From an uncultured Roseivirga sp. (GTDB lineage Bacteria; Bacteroidota; Bacteroidia; Cytophagales; Cyclobacteriaceae), in contig CANLOY010000008.1 of assembly GCA_947493005.1 (NCBI GenBank), positions 62,001-126,000 on the forward strand: a stretch of DNA of 64,000 nucleotides. Direction: 5' to 3'. Positions 1 to 8,518 of this stretch are shown here, in pieces; within the stretch, counting starts at the first letter, position 1, and every line of letters begins with the position of its first letter. Under the pieces are notes generated by a model that was not told the DNA's origin, searched no databases, and saw only the letters and a program-made list of their open reading frames with translations. A program made the translations under genes and the position numbers.

Positions 1-1
1 C

Positions 2-472
2 CCTCTTCCTGAGGCTCAATTAGATAGATTCTTATTCAATATTACTTTAACATATCCTACTTTTGAATCAGAGGTTGAAATTGTAAAAAACACTACCTCA
101 GATGAAACTAAAACAGTAAGCCACATTTTAGGAGCTAAAGAAGTAATCAACTATCAGCAGTTAATCAGAAAAGTTCCTGTTGCCGATAACGTTGTTGAAT
201 ATGCCGTAGGCTTAGTGCATAAAACGCGAATAAACAGTGACAAGACACCTGAAATAACTCAAGAGTATGTTGAATGGGGTGCTGGCCCAAGAGCTTCTCA
301 GAGTCTTGTTATTGCCGCAAAATGCAATGCATTGATTAATGGCAAGTACTCTCCAGACATTGAAGATGTTCAGGCGGTAGCTAAACCTATATTGAGACAC
401 AGGATTGTTAGAAACTTCAAGGCTGAAGCTGAAGGCATAACAATAGACAAACTTATTGAAGAATTGCTCTAA
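2..472 (+). CDS. MoxR family AAA+ ATPase, C-terminal part (gene runs off the left edge)
   Basis: The reading frame is open from the first bases and ends with TAA, giving the last 156 residues. It opens with the LPEAQLDRF motif, which in MoxR ATPases lies around the arginine finger, and continues into the helical lid with a GPRASQSL sensor-2 segment. MoxR proteins are chaperone-like ATPases that usually work with von Willebrand factor A-domain proteins encoded next to them; such partners would lie outside the window. Walker A and B motifs are not present because the N-terminal half is missing. The stop codon overlaps that of the convergent dehydrogenase gene. The family call is firm; the cellular role is unknown. 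Confidence 0.88.
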   Translation, partial: PLPEAQLDRFLFNITLTYPTFESEVEIVKNTTSDETKTVSHILGAKEVINYQQLIRKVPVADNVVEYAVGLVHKTRINSDKTPEITQEYVEWGAGPRASQSLVIAAKCNALINGKYSPDIEDVQAVAKPILRHRIVRNFKAEAEGITIDKLIEELL

Positions 473-1332
473 GCTTCTGAGTAATCGTAAAAGCCCATAC
501 CAGATTTTCTACCATGATGTCCGGCATCAACCTTTTGTTGTTGGATTCTTGATGGTCTGAATTTTCCATCCTGATTGAACGCGTTAAACATGGACTCAGT
601 TACTGAATAATTGGTATCAACACCTATTAAATCCATTAGTCTGAAAGGCCCCATCCGAAAACCTGAAGACTGAATGAGTTTATCAATGCCATCAACATCG
701 CTGACTCCTTCTTCAAGTATTTTCAACCCTTCTACATAAAAGTGTCTTGCCACTCTATTGACAATAAACCCAGGTGCATCTTTTGCCATTACCGGCACTT
801 TACCTAGCTTTTTCGCTAGCTCTGAAATTGTTGTTGCTATACTTTCATCAGTTGAGGCACCAGAAATTACTTCAACAAGCTTCATTATGTGTGCAGGGTT
901 GAAGAAATGCATACCCACAAATCTCTCAGGGTATTTTAATCCCGATGCAATTCTTGTTATAGGTATTGAAGACGTATTTGTCGCCAAAATTGCCTCCTTA
1001 CTATTCAATTGTTCCAGCCTGGAAAAAAGGTCTCTTTTGATGTCTAGTTTTTCAACAATGGCTTCAATTACTACATCAGCCACAAGAGACGCATCATTAC
1101 AAGTGAACGAAATACGATTAAGCGCAAGTTCTTTATCTTCTGCTGTAAGCTTACCTCGCTCTATTCCTTTGGATAGATTTTTAGAAATGATTTCGGAAGC
1201 TCGATCTAAAACCTCTTTCTTTAAATCAAACAGTATGACATCATAACCAGCTAAGGCACATATTTGCGCAATTCCCTGCCCCATGGTACCCGCACCAACG
1301 ACTCCAATTTTGGATATCTCTTCTAAAGTCAT
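469..1332 (-). CDS. 3-hydroxyacyl-CoA (3-hydroxybutyryl-CoA) dehydrogenase
   Basis: This 287-residue protein has an N-terminal NAD-binding Rossmann motif (GVVGAGTMGQGIAQ), the HFFNP segment with the catalytic histidine, and a C-terminal 3HCDH domain with GFIVNR. Length and motifs fit single-function 3-hydroxybutyryl-CoA dehydrogenase (Hbd/PaaH/FadB2), which oxidises L-3-hydroxyacyl-CoA or runs in reverse. The start chosen is the ATG at 1332, which overlaps the TGA of pheS in a TGATG arrangement; a TTG three bases upstream is less likely. The pairing with pheS implies one transcript, although the two functions are unrelated. Substrate chain length cannot be read from the sequence. Confidence 0.88.
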   Translation of the reverse strand: MTLEEISKIGVVGAGTMGQGIAQICALAGYDVILFDLKKEVLDRASEIISKNLSKGIERGKLTAEDKELALNRISFTCNDASLVADVVIEAIVEKLDIKRDLFSRLEQLNSKEAILATNTSSIPITRIASGLKYPERFVGMHFFNPAHIMKLVEVISGASTDESIATTISELAKKLGKVPVMAKDAPGFIVNRVARHFYVEGLKILEEGVSDVDGIDKLIQSSGFRMGPFRLMDLIGVDTNYSVTESMFNAFNQDGKFRPSRIQQQKVDAGHHGRKSGMGFYDYSEA

Positions 1333-2351
1333 CAAAGTGAATTAAACTGTTTTAAAAACCTGATATCGTTTTCTGTGAATAGCCTTAAATCCTTGATCCC
1401 GTACCTCAACATGGTTATCCTTTCGATTCCCATTCCAAAAGCAAAACCAGAATAGATATTAGAGTCAATTCCACAATTCTCAAGCACATTGGGGTCAACC
1501 ATTCCTGCACCACCAATTTCAACCCAACCAGTATACTTGCAAATATTACAGCCATCACCATGACATATCTGACATGAAATGTCTATCTCTGCACTTGGCT
1601 CAGTAAAAGGAAAATATGATGGTCTAAATCGAATCTTTGTATCGCCAGCAAACATCTCCTTCACAAAATGGTATAACGTCTGTTTCAAGTCAGCAAAAGA
1701 AACTCCTTTATCAATATAGAGTCCTTCCATTTGATGGAAAACACAATGTGCCCGGGCAGAAATAGCTTCGTTTCGAAAAACCCTACCAGGAGATAAAGTC
1801 CGTATTGGTGGTTTTTCGTTTTCCATTACTCTTATCTGAACGCTGGAAGTATGAGTTCTTAATGCTATATCAGGATTCTTTTCAATAAAGAAAGTATCCT
1901 GCATTTCGCGGGCTGGGTGATTCTCAGGGAAATTAAGTGCAGTAAAGTTGTGCCAGTCATCTTCAATCTCAGGACCCGAAGAAACGTTGAAACCTATCCG
2001 TTCAAAGATTTGAATAAACCTTTGCCTTGTTGCTGTTAATGGATGAATAGAACCAAATTCCATTTTTACAGGAGGCAAAGTTAAATCAGGATGCTCTTCA
2101 ACGCTATTGCCTCCAGAGTTGACCTCCTCGATTAACGCCTGAAATTTCTTCTTGGCTAGATTCTTTAACTCATTAACTGATTGTCCAAAGGCCTTCTTTT
2201 CATCATTAGGAACATTCCTCATCTCCGTAAAAAGGTCAGCTATGACATTCTTACGTCCAATGAATTTTAACCTATACTGCTCCAATTCATCAGCGTTGTT
2301 TGCTTTAAAACTCTTTATCTCTTCCGAAATCTCCTTAAACCTATCAGCCAT
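1332..2351 (-). CDS. pheS: Phenylalanine--tRNA ligase alpha subunit
   Basis: At 339 residues this is the usual length of bacterial PheS, the catalytic class II synthetase subunit that charges tRNA-Phe together with PheT. The N-terminal coiled coil is followed by class II motifs, including HPLTATRQRF, the FRNEAISARAHCVFHQMEG segment and a C-terminal GMGIERITMLRYG motif 3. A cysteine-rich stretch (CQICHGDGCNIC) before GWVEIGGAGMV is common in this family. pheT is not in the window, as is frequent in Bacteroidota. The gene is divergent from galE, and its stop overlaps the start of the dehydrogenase gene. Confidence 0.97.
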   Translation of the reverse strand: MADRFKEISEEIKSFKANNADELEQYRLKFIGRKNVIADLFTEMRNVPNDEKKAFGQSVNELKNLAKKKFQALIEEVNSGGNSVEEHPDLTLPPVKMEFGSIHPLTATRQRFIQIFERIGFNVSSGPEIEDDWHNFTALNFPENHPAREMQDTFFIEKNPDIALRTHTSSVQIRVMENEKPPIRTLSPGRVFRNEAISARAHCVFHQMEGLYIDKGVSFADLKQTLYHFVKEMFAGDTKIRFRPSYFPFTEPSAEIDISCQICHGDGCNICKYTGWVEIGGAGMVDPNVLENCGIDSNIYSGFAFGMGIERITMLRYGIKDLRLFTENDIRFLKQFNSL

Positions 2352-2379
2352 GTTATGGTATTAGCTTGGTATGAAAAGA

Positions 2380-2387
2380 CAAAAATA
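2380..2387 (-). promoter_or_regulatory. Candidate -7 box for pheS
   Basis: Read on the minus strand this is TATTTTTG, a full match to the Bacteroidota -7 consensus TAnnTTTG, about 29 bases before the pheS start codon. No good -33 element is visible at the usual distance, so only the -7 box supports it. Confidence 0.35.
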
Positions 2388-2420
2388 ACAGTACTTGACT
2401 ATTAAATGATTTCATACAAC

Positions 2421-2428
2421 TATTTTTG
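2421..2428 (+). promoter_or_regulatory. Candidate -7 box for galE, implying a very short or absent 5' leader
   Basis: The sequence TATTTTTG matches TAnnTTTG exactly and ends four bases before the ATG at 2433. A CTTG lies upstream at 2394-2397, but its spacing of 23 bases is longer than usual. If the box is used, transcription would begin at or next to the ATG. Confidence 0.4.
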
Positions 2429-2432
2429 CCAT

Positions 2433-3455
2433 ATGATTAAAAATATTCTTGTCACAGGAGGAGCCGGTTATATTGGATCACATGTAATTGTTAAACTTCA
2501 TGAGAAGGGATACAACCCTATAATTATTGATGATTTTTCTAATTCTGACAAATCCGTACTTGATGGGTTAAAAAAGATTACAGGAAAAGAATTCAAACTG
2601 TATGAAGGAGATATCTTGGATCAAAACTTACTAAATCAAGTTTTTACAGAATTCAATATTGATGGGGTAATTCATTTCGCAGCAAAAAAAGCTGTTGGCG
2701 AATCGGTCGAAAAACCTCTCCTTTATTACAAAAATAACGTATCTGGTCTTGTTTCTCTTCTCGAATCAATGACTAAGAACGGAGTGACAAGTCTGGTTTT
2801 TTCTTCTTCTTGTACAGTGTATGGCCAACCTGATAAATTACCTGTAACTGAAGAGTCTCCAAAACAACCAGCAAACTCACCCTACGGAAATACTAAACAG
2901 ATCGGTGAGGAGATCATCGAAGATTTGGTCAACAGTAATACTCCTTTGACGGCAATTGCCTTGCGTTATTTTAATCCAGTTGGAGCTCACCCTTCGGCAG
3001 AAATCGGTGAACTCCCGCTTGGAATTCCTAACAATCTAGTGCCATTCATAACACAAACAGGTGCTGGCCTTAGAGACCACTTAACAGTATATGGAAATGA
3101 TTATGAAACTAGCGATGGGACTTGTATACGAGACTACATTCACGTAATGGACTTGGCAGACGCTCATGTTAGTGCTTTATCATGCTTGGAAGAGCAATCA
3201 GGAAACAGCCATTTCGATGTTATTAATGTTGGGACCGGCAAGGGCAATACGGTTTTAGAAGTCATTAAATCCTTTGAAAAGGTTTCAGAGTCAAATTTGA
3301 ACTATCAAATTGGATCAAGAAGACCTGGGGATATAGAAAAGATATATGCGCAAGTTGATAAATCGCAAAAGGTATTGCGGTGGGAAACCCAACACTCTCT
3401 AGATGAAGCTTTAAGGGATGCCTGGAACTGGCAAAAAAAGTTAAGCAATATTTAA
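2433..3455 (+). CDS. galE: UDP-glucose 4-epimerase
   Basis: This 340-residue extended short-chain dehydrogenase has the N-terminal GGAGYIGSH nucleotide-binding motif, the SSSCTVYG serine region and the catalytic YGNTK (YxxxK). The late CIRDYIHVMDLADAH segment is characteristic of GalE. It interconverts UDP-glucose and UDP-galactose (possibly the N-acetyl forms) in the cytoplasm. An in-frame ATG at 2406 is rejected because homologs start right at the Rossmann strand and a -7 box lies between the two ATGs. With ugd and uxs downstream it forms a precursor-supply group next to the polysaccharide cluster. Confidence 0.95.
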   Translation: MIKNILVTGGAGYIGSHVIVKLHEKGYNPIIIDDFSNSDKSVLDGLKKITGKEFKLYEGDILDQNLLNQVFTEFNIDGVIHFAAKKAVGESVEKPLLYYKNNVSGLVSLLESMTKNGVTSLVFSSSCTVYGQPDKLPVTEESPKQPANSPYGNTKQIGEEIIEDLVNSNTPLTAIALRYFNPVGAHPSAEIGELPLGIPNNLVPFITQTGAGLRDHLTVYGNDYETSDGTCIRDYIHVMDLADAHVSALSCLEEQSGNSHFDVINVGTGKGNTVLEVIKSFEKVSESNLNYQIGSRRPGDIEKIYAQVDKSQKVLRWETQHSLDEALRDAWNWQKKLSNI

Positions 3456-3554
3456 CCCTCAAACTCTGTCAGTTAACGAATCAATACTACCTTTGGACGA
3501 TCAAAAAATTGGATAAAGCCCCTTCAAAATACTTTTACAGCAAAATACTATAAT

Positions 3555-4871
3555 ATGAAGATCACAATTGTTGGAACTGGTTATGTAGGTTTGGTAACCG
3601 GAACTTGTTTTTCAGAAGTTGGAATAGATGTTACTTGTGTTGATATCGACCAAAACAAAATAGATGGGCTGAAGAAAGGCGTTATGCCAATATATGAGCC
3701 AGGTTTAGAAGCCATGGTTCTCAAGAATGTCGAAAAAGGTAGGCTTCACTTCTCAACAAGTCTTCAAGATAGCCTTCAAGATTCAGAGGCAGTTTTTATT
3801 GCAGTGGGAACACCTCCCGGAGAAGATGGCAGTGCCGACTTAAAATATGTTTTAACTGTTGCGGAAGAAGTGGGCCAGCATATGACAGACTATCTGGTTG
3901 TTGTAACCAAAAGTACTGTTCCTGTTGGAACTGCTGAAAAAGTAAAAAATGCTGTATCTAAAAAGCTTCAGGAAAGAGCATCCGAGCTAACCTTTGATGT
4001 CGCTTCAAACCCAGAATTCTTAAAGGAAGGAGCTGCCATTCAGGATTTTCTGAAACCAGACCGAATTGTAGTTGGCATCGAATCTGACAGGGCAAAAAAA
4101 ATAATGGAAAAGCTTTACAAGCCTTTCTTACTAAACGGACATCCAACAATTTTCATGGATGTTCCTTCAGCTGAAATGACCAAGTATGCAGCCAACTCAA
4201 TGTTAGCTACCAAAATCAGTTTCATGAATGACATTGCCAATCTTTGTGAGATTATGGGCGCTGATGTCAATATGGTTAGAAAAGGAATTGGTAGTGATTC
4301 AAGGATTGGCACCAAGTTTATATACCCAGGTGTAGGCTATGGTGGCTCATGTTTTCCTAAGGACGTAAAAGCACTGATTAAAACAGCCGAGGAAAATGGT
4401 TATCAAATGCGAGTACTCAAGTCTGTTGAGGATGTAAATAATGCTCAAAAATCCGTTTTAGTAGACAAGGTGAAAAAACACTTTGGAAATGATCTTAAGG
4501 GAATGACGTTTGCCGTATGGGGCCTCTCCTTTAAACCTAAAACTGATGATATGAGAGAAGCACCTTCAATTGTTATAATTAATCAACTATTGGAATTAGG
4601 TGCTAAAGTTAAAGCATTCGATCCTGTGGCCATGGAAGAAGCTCGAAGAGATTTAGGAGATACAATTACCTATACTAAAGATGAATACGAGGCTTTAGTT
4701 GATGCCGATGCTCTTCTTTTGATTACAGAATGGCCAGAATTCAGAGTTCCAAATTTCGAAGTGGTCAACAAACTTTTAAAGAATAAGGTAATTTTTGATG
4801 GACGAAATTTATATGACCAGGAAGAATTAAGGGATTTAGGTTATACATATTTCGGAATTGGTATAAAGTAA
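3555..4871 (+). CDS. ugd: UDP-glucose 6-dehydrogenase
   Basis: The 438-residue protein starts with a [10 protein letters not shown] Rossmann motif, carries the central SNPEFLKEG segment, and has the catalytic cysteine in [10 protein letters not shown]. The C-terminal NAD/UDP-binding domain includes [16 protein letters not shown]. It oxidises UDP-glucose to UDP-glucuronate with two NAD. Its distance of only four bases from the following UDP-glucuronate decarboxylase gene shows that the two steps are coupled in one operon. Upstream, TACTTTTA at 3530-3537 with ATTG ending at 3511 is a weak promoter-like pair. Confidence 0.96.
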   Translation: MKITIVGTGYVGLVTGTCFSEVGIDVTCVDIDQNKIDGLKKGVMPIYEPGLEAMVLKNVEKGRLHFSTSLQDSLQDSEAVFIAVGTPPGEDGSADLKYVLTVAEEVGQHMTDYLVVVTKSTVPVGTAEKVKNAVSKKLQERASELTFDVASNPEFLKEGAAIQDFLKPDRIVVGIESDRAKKIMEKLYKPFLLNGHPTIFMDVPSAEMTKYAANSMLATKISFMNDIANLCEIMGADVNMVRKGIGSDSRIGTKFIYPGVGYGGSCFPKDVKALIKTAEENGYQMRVLKSVEDVNNAQKSVLVDKVKKHFGNDLKGMTFAVWGLSFKPKTDDMREAPSIVIINQLLELGAKVKAFDPVAMEEARRDLGDTITYTKDEYEALVDADALLLITEWPEFRVPNFEVVNKLLKNKVIFDGRNLYDQEELRDLGYTYFGIGIK

Positions 4872-4875
4872 AAAG

Positions 4876-5862
4876 ATGAAGGAAAGGGTTCTAATTACAG
4901 GGGCAGCAGGTTTTTTAGGTTCTCACTTATGCGACCGCTTTACTAAAGAAGGCTTCCATGTTATAGGAATGGATAACCTGATAACTGGAAGCATGAACAA
5001 TATTGCCCACTTAATGCCTTTAGAACACTTTGAATTTCATCATCATGACATTTCCAAATTTGTTCACGTTTCGGGAAAACTTGATTACATCCTTCATTTC
5101 GCTTCTCCAGCAAGTCCCATTGATTATCTCAAAATACCAATCCAAACCCTGAAAGTGGGCTCTCTTGGAACCCACAATTTACTTGGATTAGCTAGAGCTA
5201 AAAGTGCCAGAATGCTTATAGCTTCAACCTCTGAAGTTTATGGAGATCCTTTAGTACATCCCCAAACCGAAGAGTACTATGGTAACGTAAACCCCATTGG
5301 CCCCAGAGGTGTATACGATGAAGCCAAAAGATTTCAGGAAGCCATTACAATGGCCTATCATACGTATCATAAACTAGAGACACGTATTGTTAGAATTTTT
5401 AACACCTATGGTCCAAGAATGAGACTCAATGATGGTAGAGTGTTGCCTGCATTTGTTGGGCAAGCGCTAAGAGGTGAAGATCTTACGGTTTTTGGAGACG
5501 GTAGTCAGACACGCTCTTTCTGTTATGTCAATGATCAGGTGGAAGGCATTTTCAGGTTGCTTATGTCAGATTATGCCCTTCCAGTAAATATTGGTAATCC
5601 AGACGAAATCACGATTGCTCAATTTGCTGAGGAAATTATTAAGCTAACTGGAACCACACAAAAGGTTATTTACAAACCTTTACCTAAAGATGACCCTATG
5701 CAAAGGCAACCTAATATTACAAAGGCAAAAGAGATACTTGGTTGGGAGCCCAAGGTAGACAGAACTGAGGGCTTAAAGATGACATATGATTTTTTCAAGT
5801 CATTGCCTGAGGAGAAACTCTATAAAAAAGAGCATAAATCATTTAAAAACTACATAAGTTGA
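4876..5862 (+). CDS. uxs: UDP-glucuronate decarboxylase (UDP-xylose synthase)
   Basis: At 328 residues this is the soluble bacterial form of Uxs, without the N-terminal membrane anchor of eukaryotic enzymes. It has the [11 protein letters not shown] Rossmann motif, the STSEVYGDP serine region, the catalytic [10 protein letters not shown], and the [10 protein letters not shown] and [11 protein letters not shown] segments typical of the family. It converts UDP-glucuronate to UDP-xylose by oxidation, decarboxylation and reduction. The immediate upstream ugd gene provides its substrate. The last codons lie 12 bases from the end of the convergent WecA-like gene. Confidence 0.95.
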   Translation: MKERVLITGAAGFLGSHLCDRFTKEGFHVIGMDNLITGSMNNIAHLMPLEHFEFHHHDISKFVHVSGKLDYILHFASPASPIDYLKIPIQTLKVGSLGTHNLLGLARAKSARMLIASTSEVYGDPLVHPQTEEYYGNVNPIGPRGVYDEAKRFQEAITMAYHTYHKLETRIVRIFNTYGPRMRLNDGRVLPAFVGQALRGEDLTVFGDGSQTRSFCYVNDQVEGIFRLLMSDYALPVNIGNPDEITIAQFAEEIIKLTGTTQKVIYKPLPKDDPMQRQPNITKAKEILGWEPKVDRTEGLKMTYDFFKSLPEEKLYKKEHKSFKNYIS

Positions 5863-5874
5863 TAATTATGTGAT

Positions 5875-6954
5875 TCATAAATGGCCTTTATTTCTAAGCT
5901 CAAGTTTTCGTTTTTTAATAAAAGATTTGTATCGGTATTCGAGAACCAGTACTAAAGAAAATGTGATTGAAGTTATAGTAGGCACAACAATAACATCGGA
6001 ATACTGATCTAATAACATGGCTATAAATACTAGTCCAAGATTGACAAAGGTTATAATCAGAGTTCCTCTGGCATGACTTCTACAAAGTTTAACTAGTACG
6101 TGATGAATATGTGTCTTATCGGGACGCATAGGAGAAATACCTCTAAGAGACCTTTTTATAAATACTCTTATGGTATCATAGAGCGGAACTATCAGAACGG
6201 ATATAGCAATACCAATGTATGATGTAAACCTCAAAGGGTCTGAAACTTCAAGAGAGTAATTGGTATTAATAAATATAATTGTCATAATTGACAAAAGAAA
6301 CCCTATAAATAGTGACCCAGTATCCCCCAAAAACACTTTGGAAGGTTCCCAATTAAAACGTAAAAATGCTATCAGTGTACCTAAGGTTGCAAAACAAATC
6401 AAGGAGTACATTTCCAAACCTGTTAGATAAAACCATACACTAAAAAATGTTGAAGCCACTATTCCAATAGAAGCTGCAAGCCCATCAATTCCATCAATCA
6501 AATTATAGGCATTTGTAATTACTATAATCGTGAATATTGAAATCATATTACTCCAAAATTTCGAGATCTCGAAAATGCCAAATAACCCAAACAAAGAATC
6601 AAGATGAATTCCACAGATAAATGTTATGATGGTTGCAGCCACTATTTGACCAAGTAACTTTTGAAACACCCCTGGGTTACTCAGGTCATCTCTTATACCT
6701 GTAAAGAATATTATCAAATGAACTCCAAGTAACAATTTCAATTCGTTCAACTCTTCAAAAGGTAACCAAATCAATACTGTCCCTATAAATCCAATAAACA
6801 TTGGAAATCCCCCTATAGTTAACCTACTCGATGAGTGTATTTTCCGGCCACCAGGAGAGTCAACAAAACCGAACTTGCCCATCAATTTTACAAAAATCGT
6901 GAGCAGTAAGGATGTAAAGAAAAAAGAAGTTGCGGTTAAAAGTAAGGGCGTCAC
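5875..6954 (-). CDS. Undecaprenyl-phosphate sugar-1-phosphate transferase, WecA/MraY family
   Basis: This 359-residue, many-times membrane-spanning protein has the family signatures in order: GIRDDLSNPG (the DD magnesium-binding pair), NAYNLIDGIDGLA, FLGDTGSLFIG and the RPDKTHIHH loop (HIHH). Family members move an N-acetylhexosamine 1-phosphate from its UDP form onto undecaprenyl phosphate at the inner membrane, starting O-antigen or capsule units. The start is GTG; upstream in frame a TAA follows after three codons, so no ATG start is possible. It lies 39 bases after the sugar transferase gene, probably in the same transcript. The exact sugar cannot be read. Confidence 0.9.
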   Translation of the reverse strand: MTPLLLTATSFFFTSLLLTIFVKLMGKFGFVDSPGGRKIHSSSRLTIGGFPMFIGFIGTVLIWLPFEELNELKLLLGVHLIIFFTGIRDDLSNPGVFQKLLGQIVAATIITFICGIHLDSLFGLFGIFEISKFWSNMISIFTIIVITNAYNLIDGIDGLAASIGIVASTFFSVWFYLTGLEMYSLICFATLGTLIAFLRFNWEPSKVFLGDTGSLFIGFLLSIMTIIFINTNYSLEVSDPLRFTSYIGIAISVLIVPLYDTIRVFIKRSLRGISPMRPDKTHIHHVLVKLCRSHARGTLIITFVNLGLVFIAMLLDQYSDVIVVPTITSITFSLVLVLEYRYKSFIKKRKLELRNKGHL

Positions 6955-6993
6955 TTTTGTCTGTTACAATTAAAGATTCAGCGCCCCAATATA

Positions 6994-8064
6994 CTATTTA
7001 CTTCTAGCTCCTTTAAACAAGATGTTTGAGAATGCCGCAAAAAAGTATTTAACATCTGTCCTTATTGGAGATTTTTTATACTGTTCAAGATACTTCATTT
7101 CAGATTCCACGATCTCTTCAAATGTTTTAGGCATATCATAATAAAATGGCGGAACCAAGCCTGGCTTTGTCTTCAAACGAGCTTCAACAGCTTTTTCAGG
7201 ATACAAACTCAAATAGTGAGCACTTAAAGGACGCACTCCTACGAGCTTCAACTCACCAGTTAGTAAATTCCAAAGCATCGGAAGCTCATCAATCCAAAAT
7301 TTCCTGAAAACCTTTCCAGTCTTAGATACTCTGGGGTCTCTCTTTAATTTGCCTCCCTCGGCTAAACTATAATTTTGATATATGTATTCTTGAATAAACT
7401 CAGAATAAGCATACATAGATCTAAGCTTTCTCACCTTAATCTTTTTACCATTTTTTCCAACTCTATTTAATCTAATAAACAAACCATAAGTCGGCTCCAT
7501 TGAAAATGATGGTTCACTTACCTTCTCGAGTATCATATACGTCAATCCATCTGACTTCCTTTTCTTGACAAGTTCAAAACCACAAGAATATAAACGCCCT
7601 AGTATTTCTACCTCATGAAGAACTCTATTTCTACTTCCCTTAACGAAGAAATAGAATTTTCGAGTAAGTTTAAGTTTGGGGAAAACTCTATGAAAAACAA
7701 AATCAAGAAAGGACACCACCCAGTTTATGAAAAAAGGATACTTTTCTAAAATTCTCTTTTGTCGTTGAAGCCCGGTTTCTGCCGCGATAAAAAAACGCCC
7801 ACCAGTATGTAAATGATTATTAATACATTCAAAAAATTTATTGATGTAGCCTAAGTCATTAACTCTTTTAAGGTTAATGATGGCTTCGCACCTCATTCCA
7901 TTGAGTGTATTTTTTATATTGAAAGTAGAGGCTGTTTCAAAAGCGAAATAGGTTTCAGTCTTCTCAATTAAAATGTGATCGTTTATAATTTCGAATGCAC
8001 ATTTAGGCAGTGAGTTCTTGAGAAGATCATACTGAACGTCACCATCTATTAAATATGGGGCCAT
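6994..8064 (-). CDS. Sugar-phosphate transferase with an N-terminal methyltransferase-like domain
   Basis: Residues about 193-356 are a bacterial sugar transferase domain (WbaP/PglC family). It includes RVGKNGK, VRKLRSM, RDPRVSKTG, the catalytic Asp-Glu pair (259-260) in FWIDELPMLWN, and GVRPLS where most relatives have GPRP. Residues about 1-182 resemble the later half of a class I methyltransferase fold (INNHLHTGGRFFIAAE, then an EILGRLYSCGFELV stretch) but lack a recognisable SAM-binding glycine motif. The re-entrant membrane helix that normally precedes the catalytic core is not evident; only a hydrophobic stretch at about 111-128 could anchor it. It likely primes lipid-linked glycan synthesis. 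Confidence 0.82.
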   Translation of the reverse strand: MAPYLIDGDVQYDLLKNSLPKCAFEIINDHILIEKTETYFAFETASTFNIKNTLNGMRCEAIINLKRVNDLGYINKFFECINNHLHTGGRFFIAAETGLQRQKRILEKYPFFINWVVSFLDFVFHRVFPKLKLTRKFYFFVKGSRNRVLHEVEILGRLYSCGFELVKKRKSDGLTYMILEKVSEPSFSMEPTYGLFIRLNRVGKNGKKIKVRKLRSMYAYSEFIQEYIYQNYSLAEGGKLKRDPRVSKTGKVFRKFWIDELPMLWNLLTGELKLVGVRPLSAHYLSLYPEKAVEARLKTKPGLVPPFYYDMPKTFEEIVESEMKYLEQYKKSPIRTDVKYFFAAFSNILFKGARSK

Positions 8065-8122
8065 AATTTCTAATCATTGAATTAAGCGTCAGTCTTAAGT
8101 CTCGTCAAAATCAGTCTGTGTA

Positions 8123-8130
8123 CAAAGATA
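8123..8130 (-). promoter_or_regulatory. Candidate -7 box for the 8064-5875 operon
   Basis: On the minus strand the sequence is TATCTTTG, a full TAnnTTTG match, 58 bases before the ATG at 8064. No clear -33 TTTG is seen at 18-20 bases upstream. It suggests that the two membrane-initiation genes have their own promoter apart from the main polysaccharide operon. Confidence 0.35.
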
Positions 8131-8431
8131 TGCTTTTTACAAGACTATAACTACTCCCGTGATTTAACTATGTATATTGTGAGAACGAGCGTTCATTAAA
8201 AATTAAAAATAAAATAAAAAATATAAAATTGATCACACTAAAAATGTGATTGAATTTTAAAAATCAAAATAAGTAGCAGAAAAAATTTCCGAAAAATAAA
8301 TTTCAAATACAGAATAAAGCTATTCAAATACTAAAAGTGTTTGCCATTTGTTCATATTACTTGATACCTATTTACCTAATAGCAGGTCTATTATTCTCCA
8401 ACAATAGTATTCCGAAAACCGTTAAATAAAC

Positions 8432-8474
8432 ATTCGAATTGAGAAGATTCTCGAATATCATCAATAATGATATT
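8432..8474. repeat. Nested inverted repeats upstream of the Wzi gene
   Basis: An 8-base inverted repeat AATATCAT/ATGATATT with a CAATA spacer occupies 8454-8474. It abuts a second one, ATTCGA (8432-8437) and TCGAAT (8451-8456), which encloses GAGAA/TTCTC. The group sits directly before TTAATTTG (8475-8482), a 7-of-8 match to the -7 consensus, so it may be an operator or a start-site hairpin. Confidence 0.4.
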
Positions 8475-8518
8475 TTAATTTGTAGGAAGTGGCAAGCGAA
8501 ATTGAGAACTTTAATCTT

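Larger units (their letters stand above)
8065..8518. other. AT-rich intergenic region between divergent polysaccharide genes
   Basis: This 454-base gap separates the leftward sugar transferase gene from the rightward Wzi gene. It holds a candidate -7 box for each direction, an ATCACA/TGTGAT inverted repeat (8232-8237 and 8245-8250), an extremely AT-rich stretch at about 8190-8330, and nested palindromes at 8432-8474. A GTG-started in-frame extension of the Wzi gene from 8489 is not convincing. I see no tRNA, small coding gene or strong terminator. Confidence 0.6.

Noticed and set aside
758-1246. Long open frames on the strand opposite real genes, for example within the dehydrogenase gene
   Set aside because: They are shadows of strongly recognised coding genes and have no family features or start signals.
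2406-2432. Upstream ATG of galE
   Set aside because: It adds nine residues not expected in GalE and lies before the -7 box that would drive the gene.
8225-8258. CRP-type operator at the ATCACA/TGTGAT repeat
   Set aside because: The half-sites face the wrong way for the TGTGA-N6-TCACA form, and the surrounding DNA is so AT-rich that chance repeats are common.
8489-8518. GTG start for the Wzi gene
   Set aside because: It would place a charged non-signal stretch before a good signal peptide that starts at the ATG 8519 or 8525.
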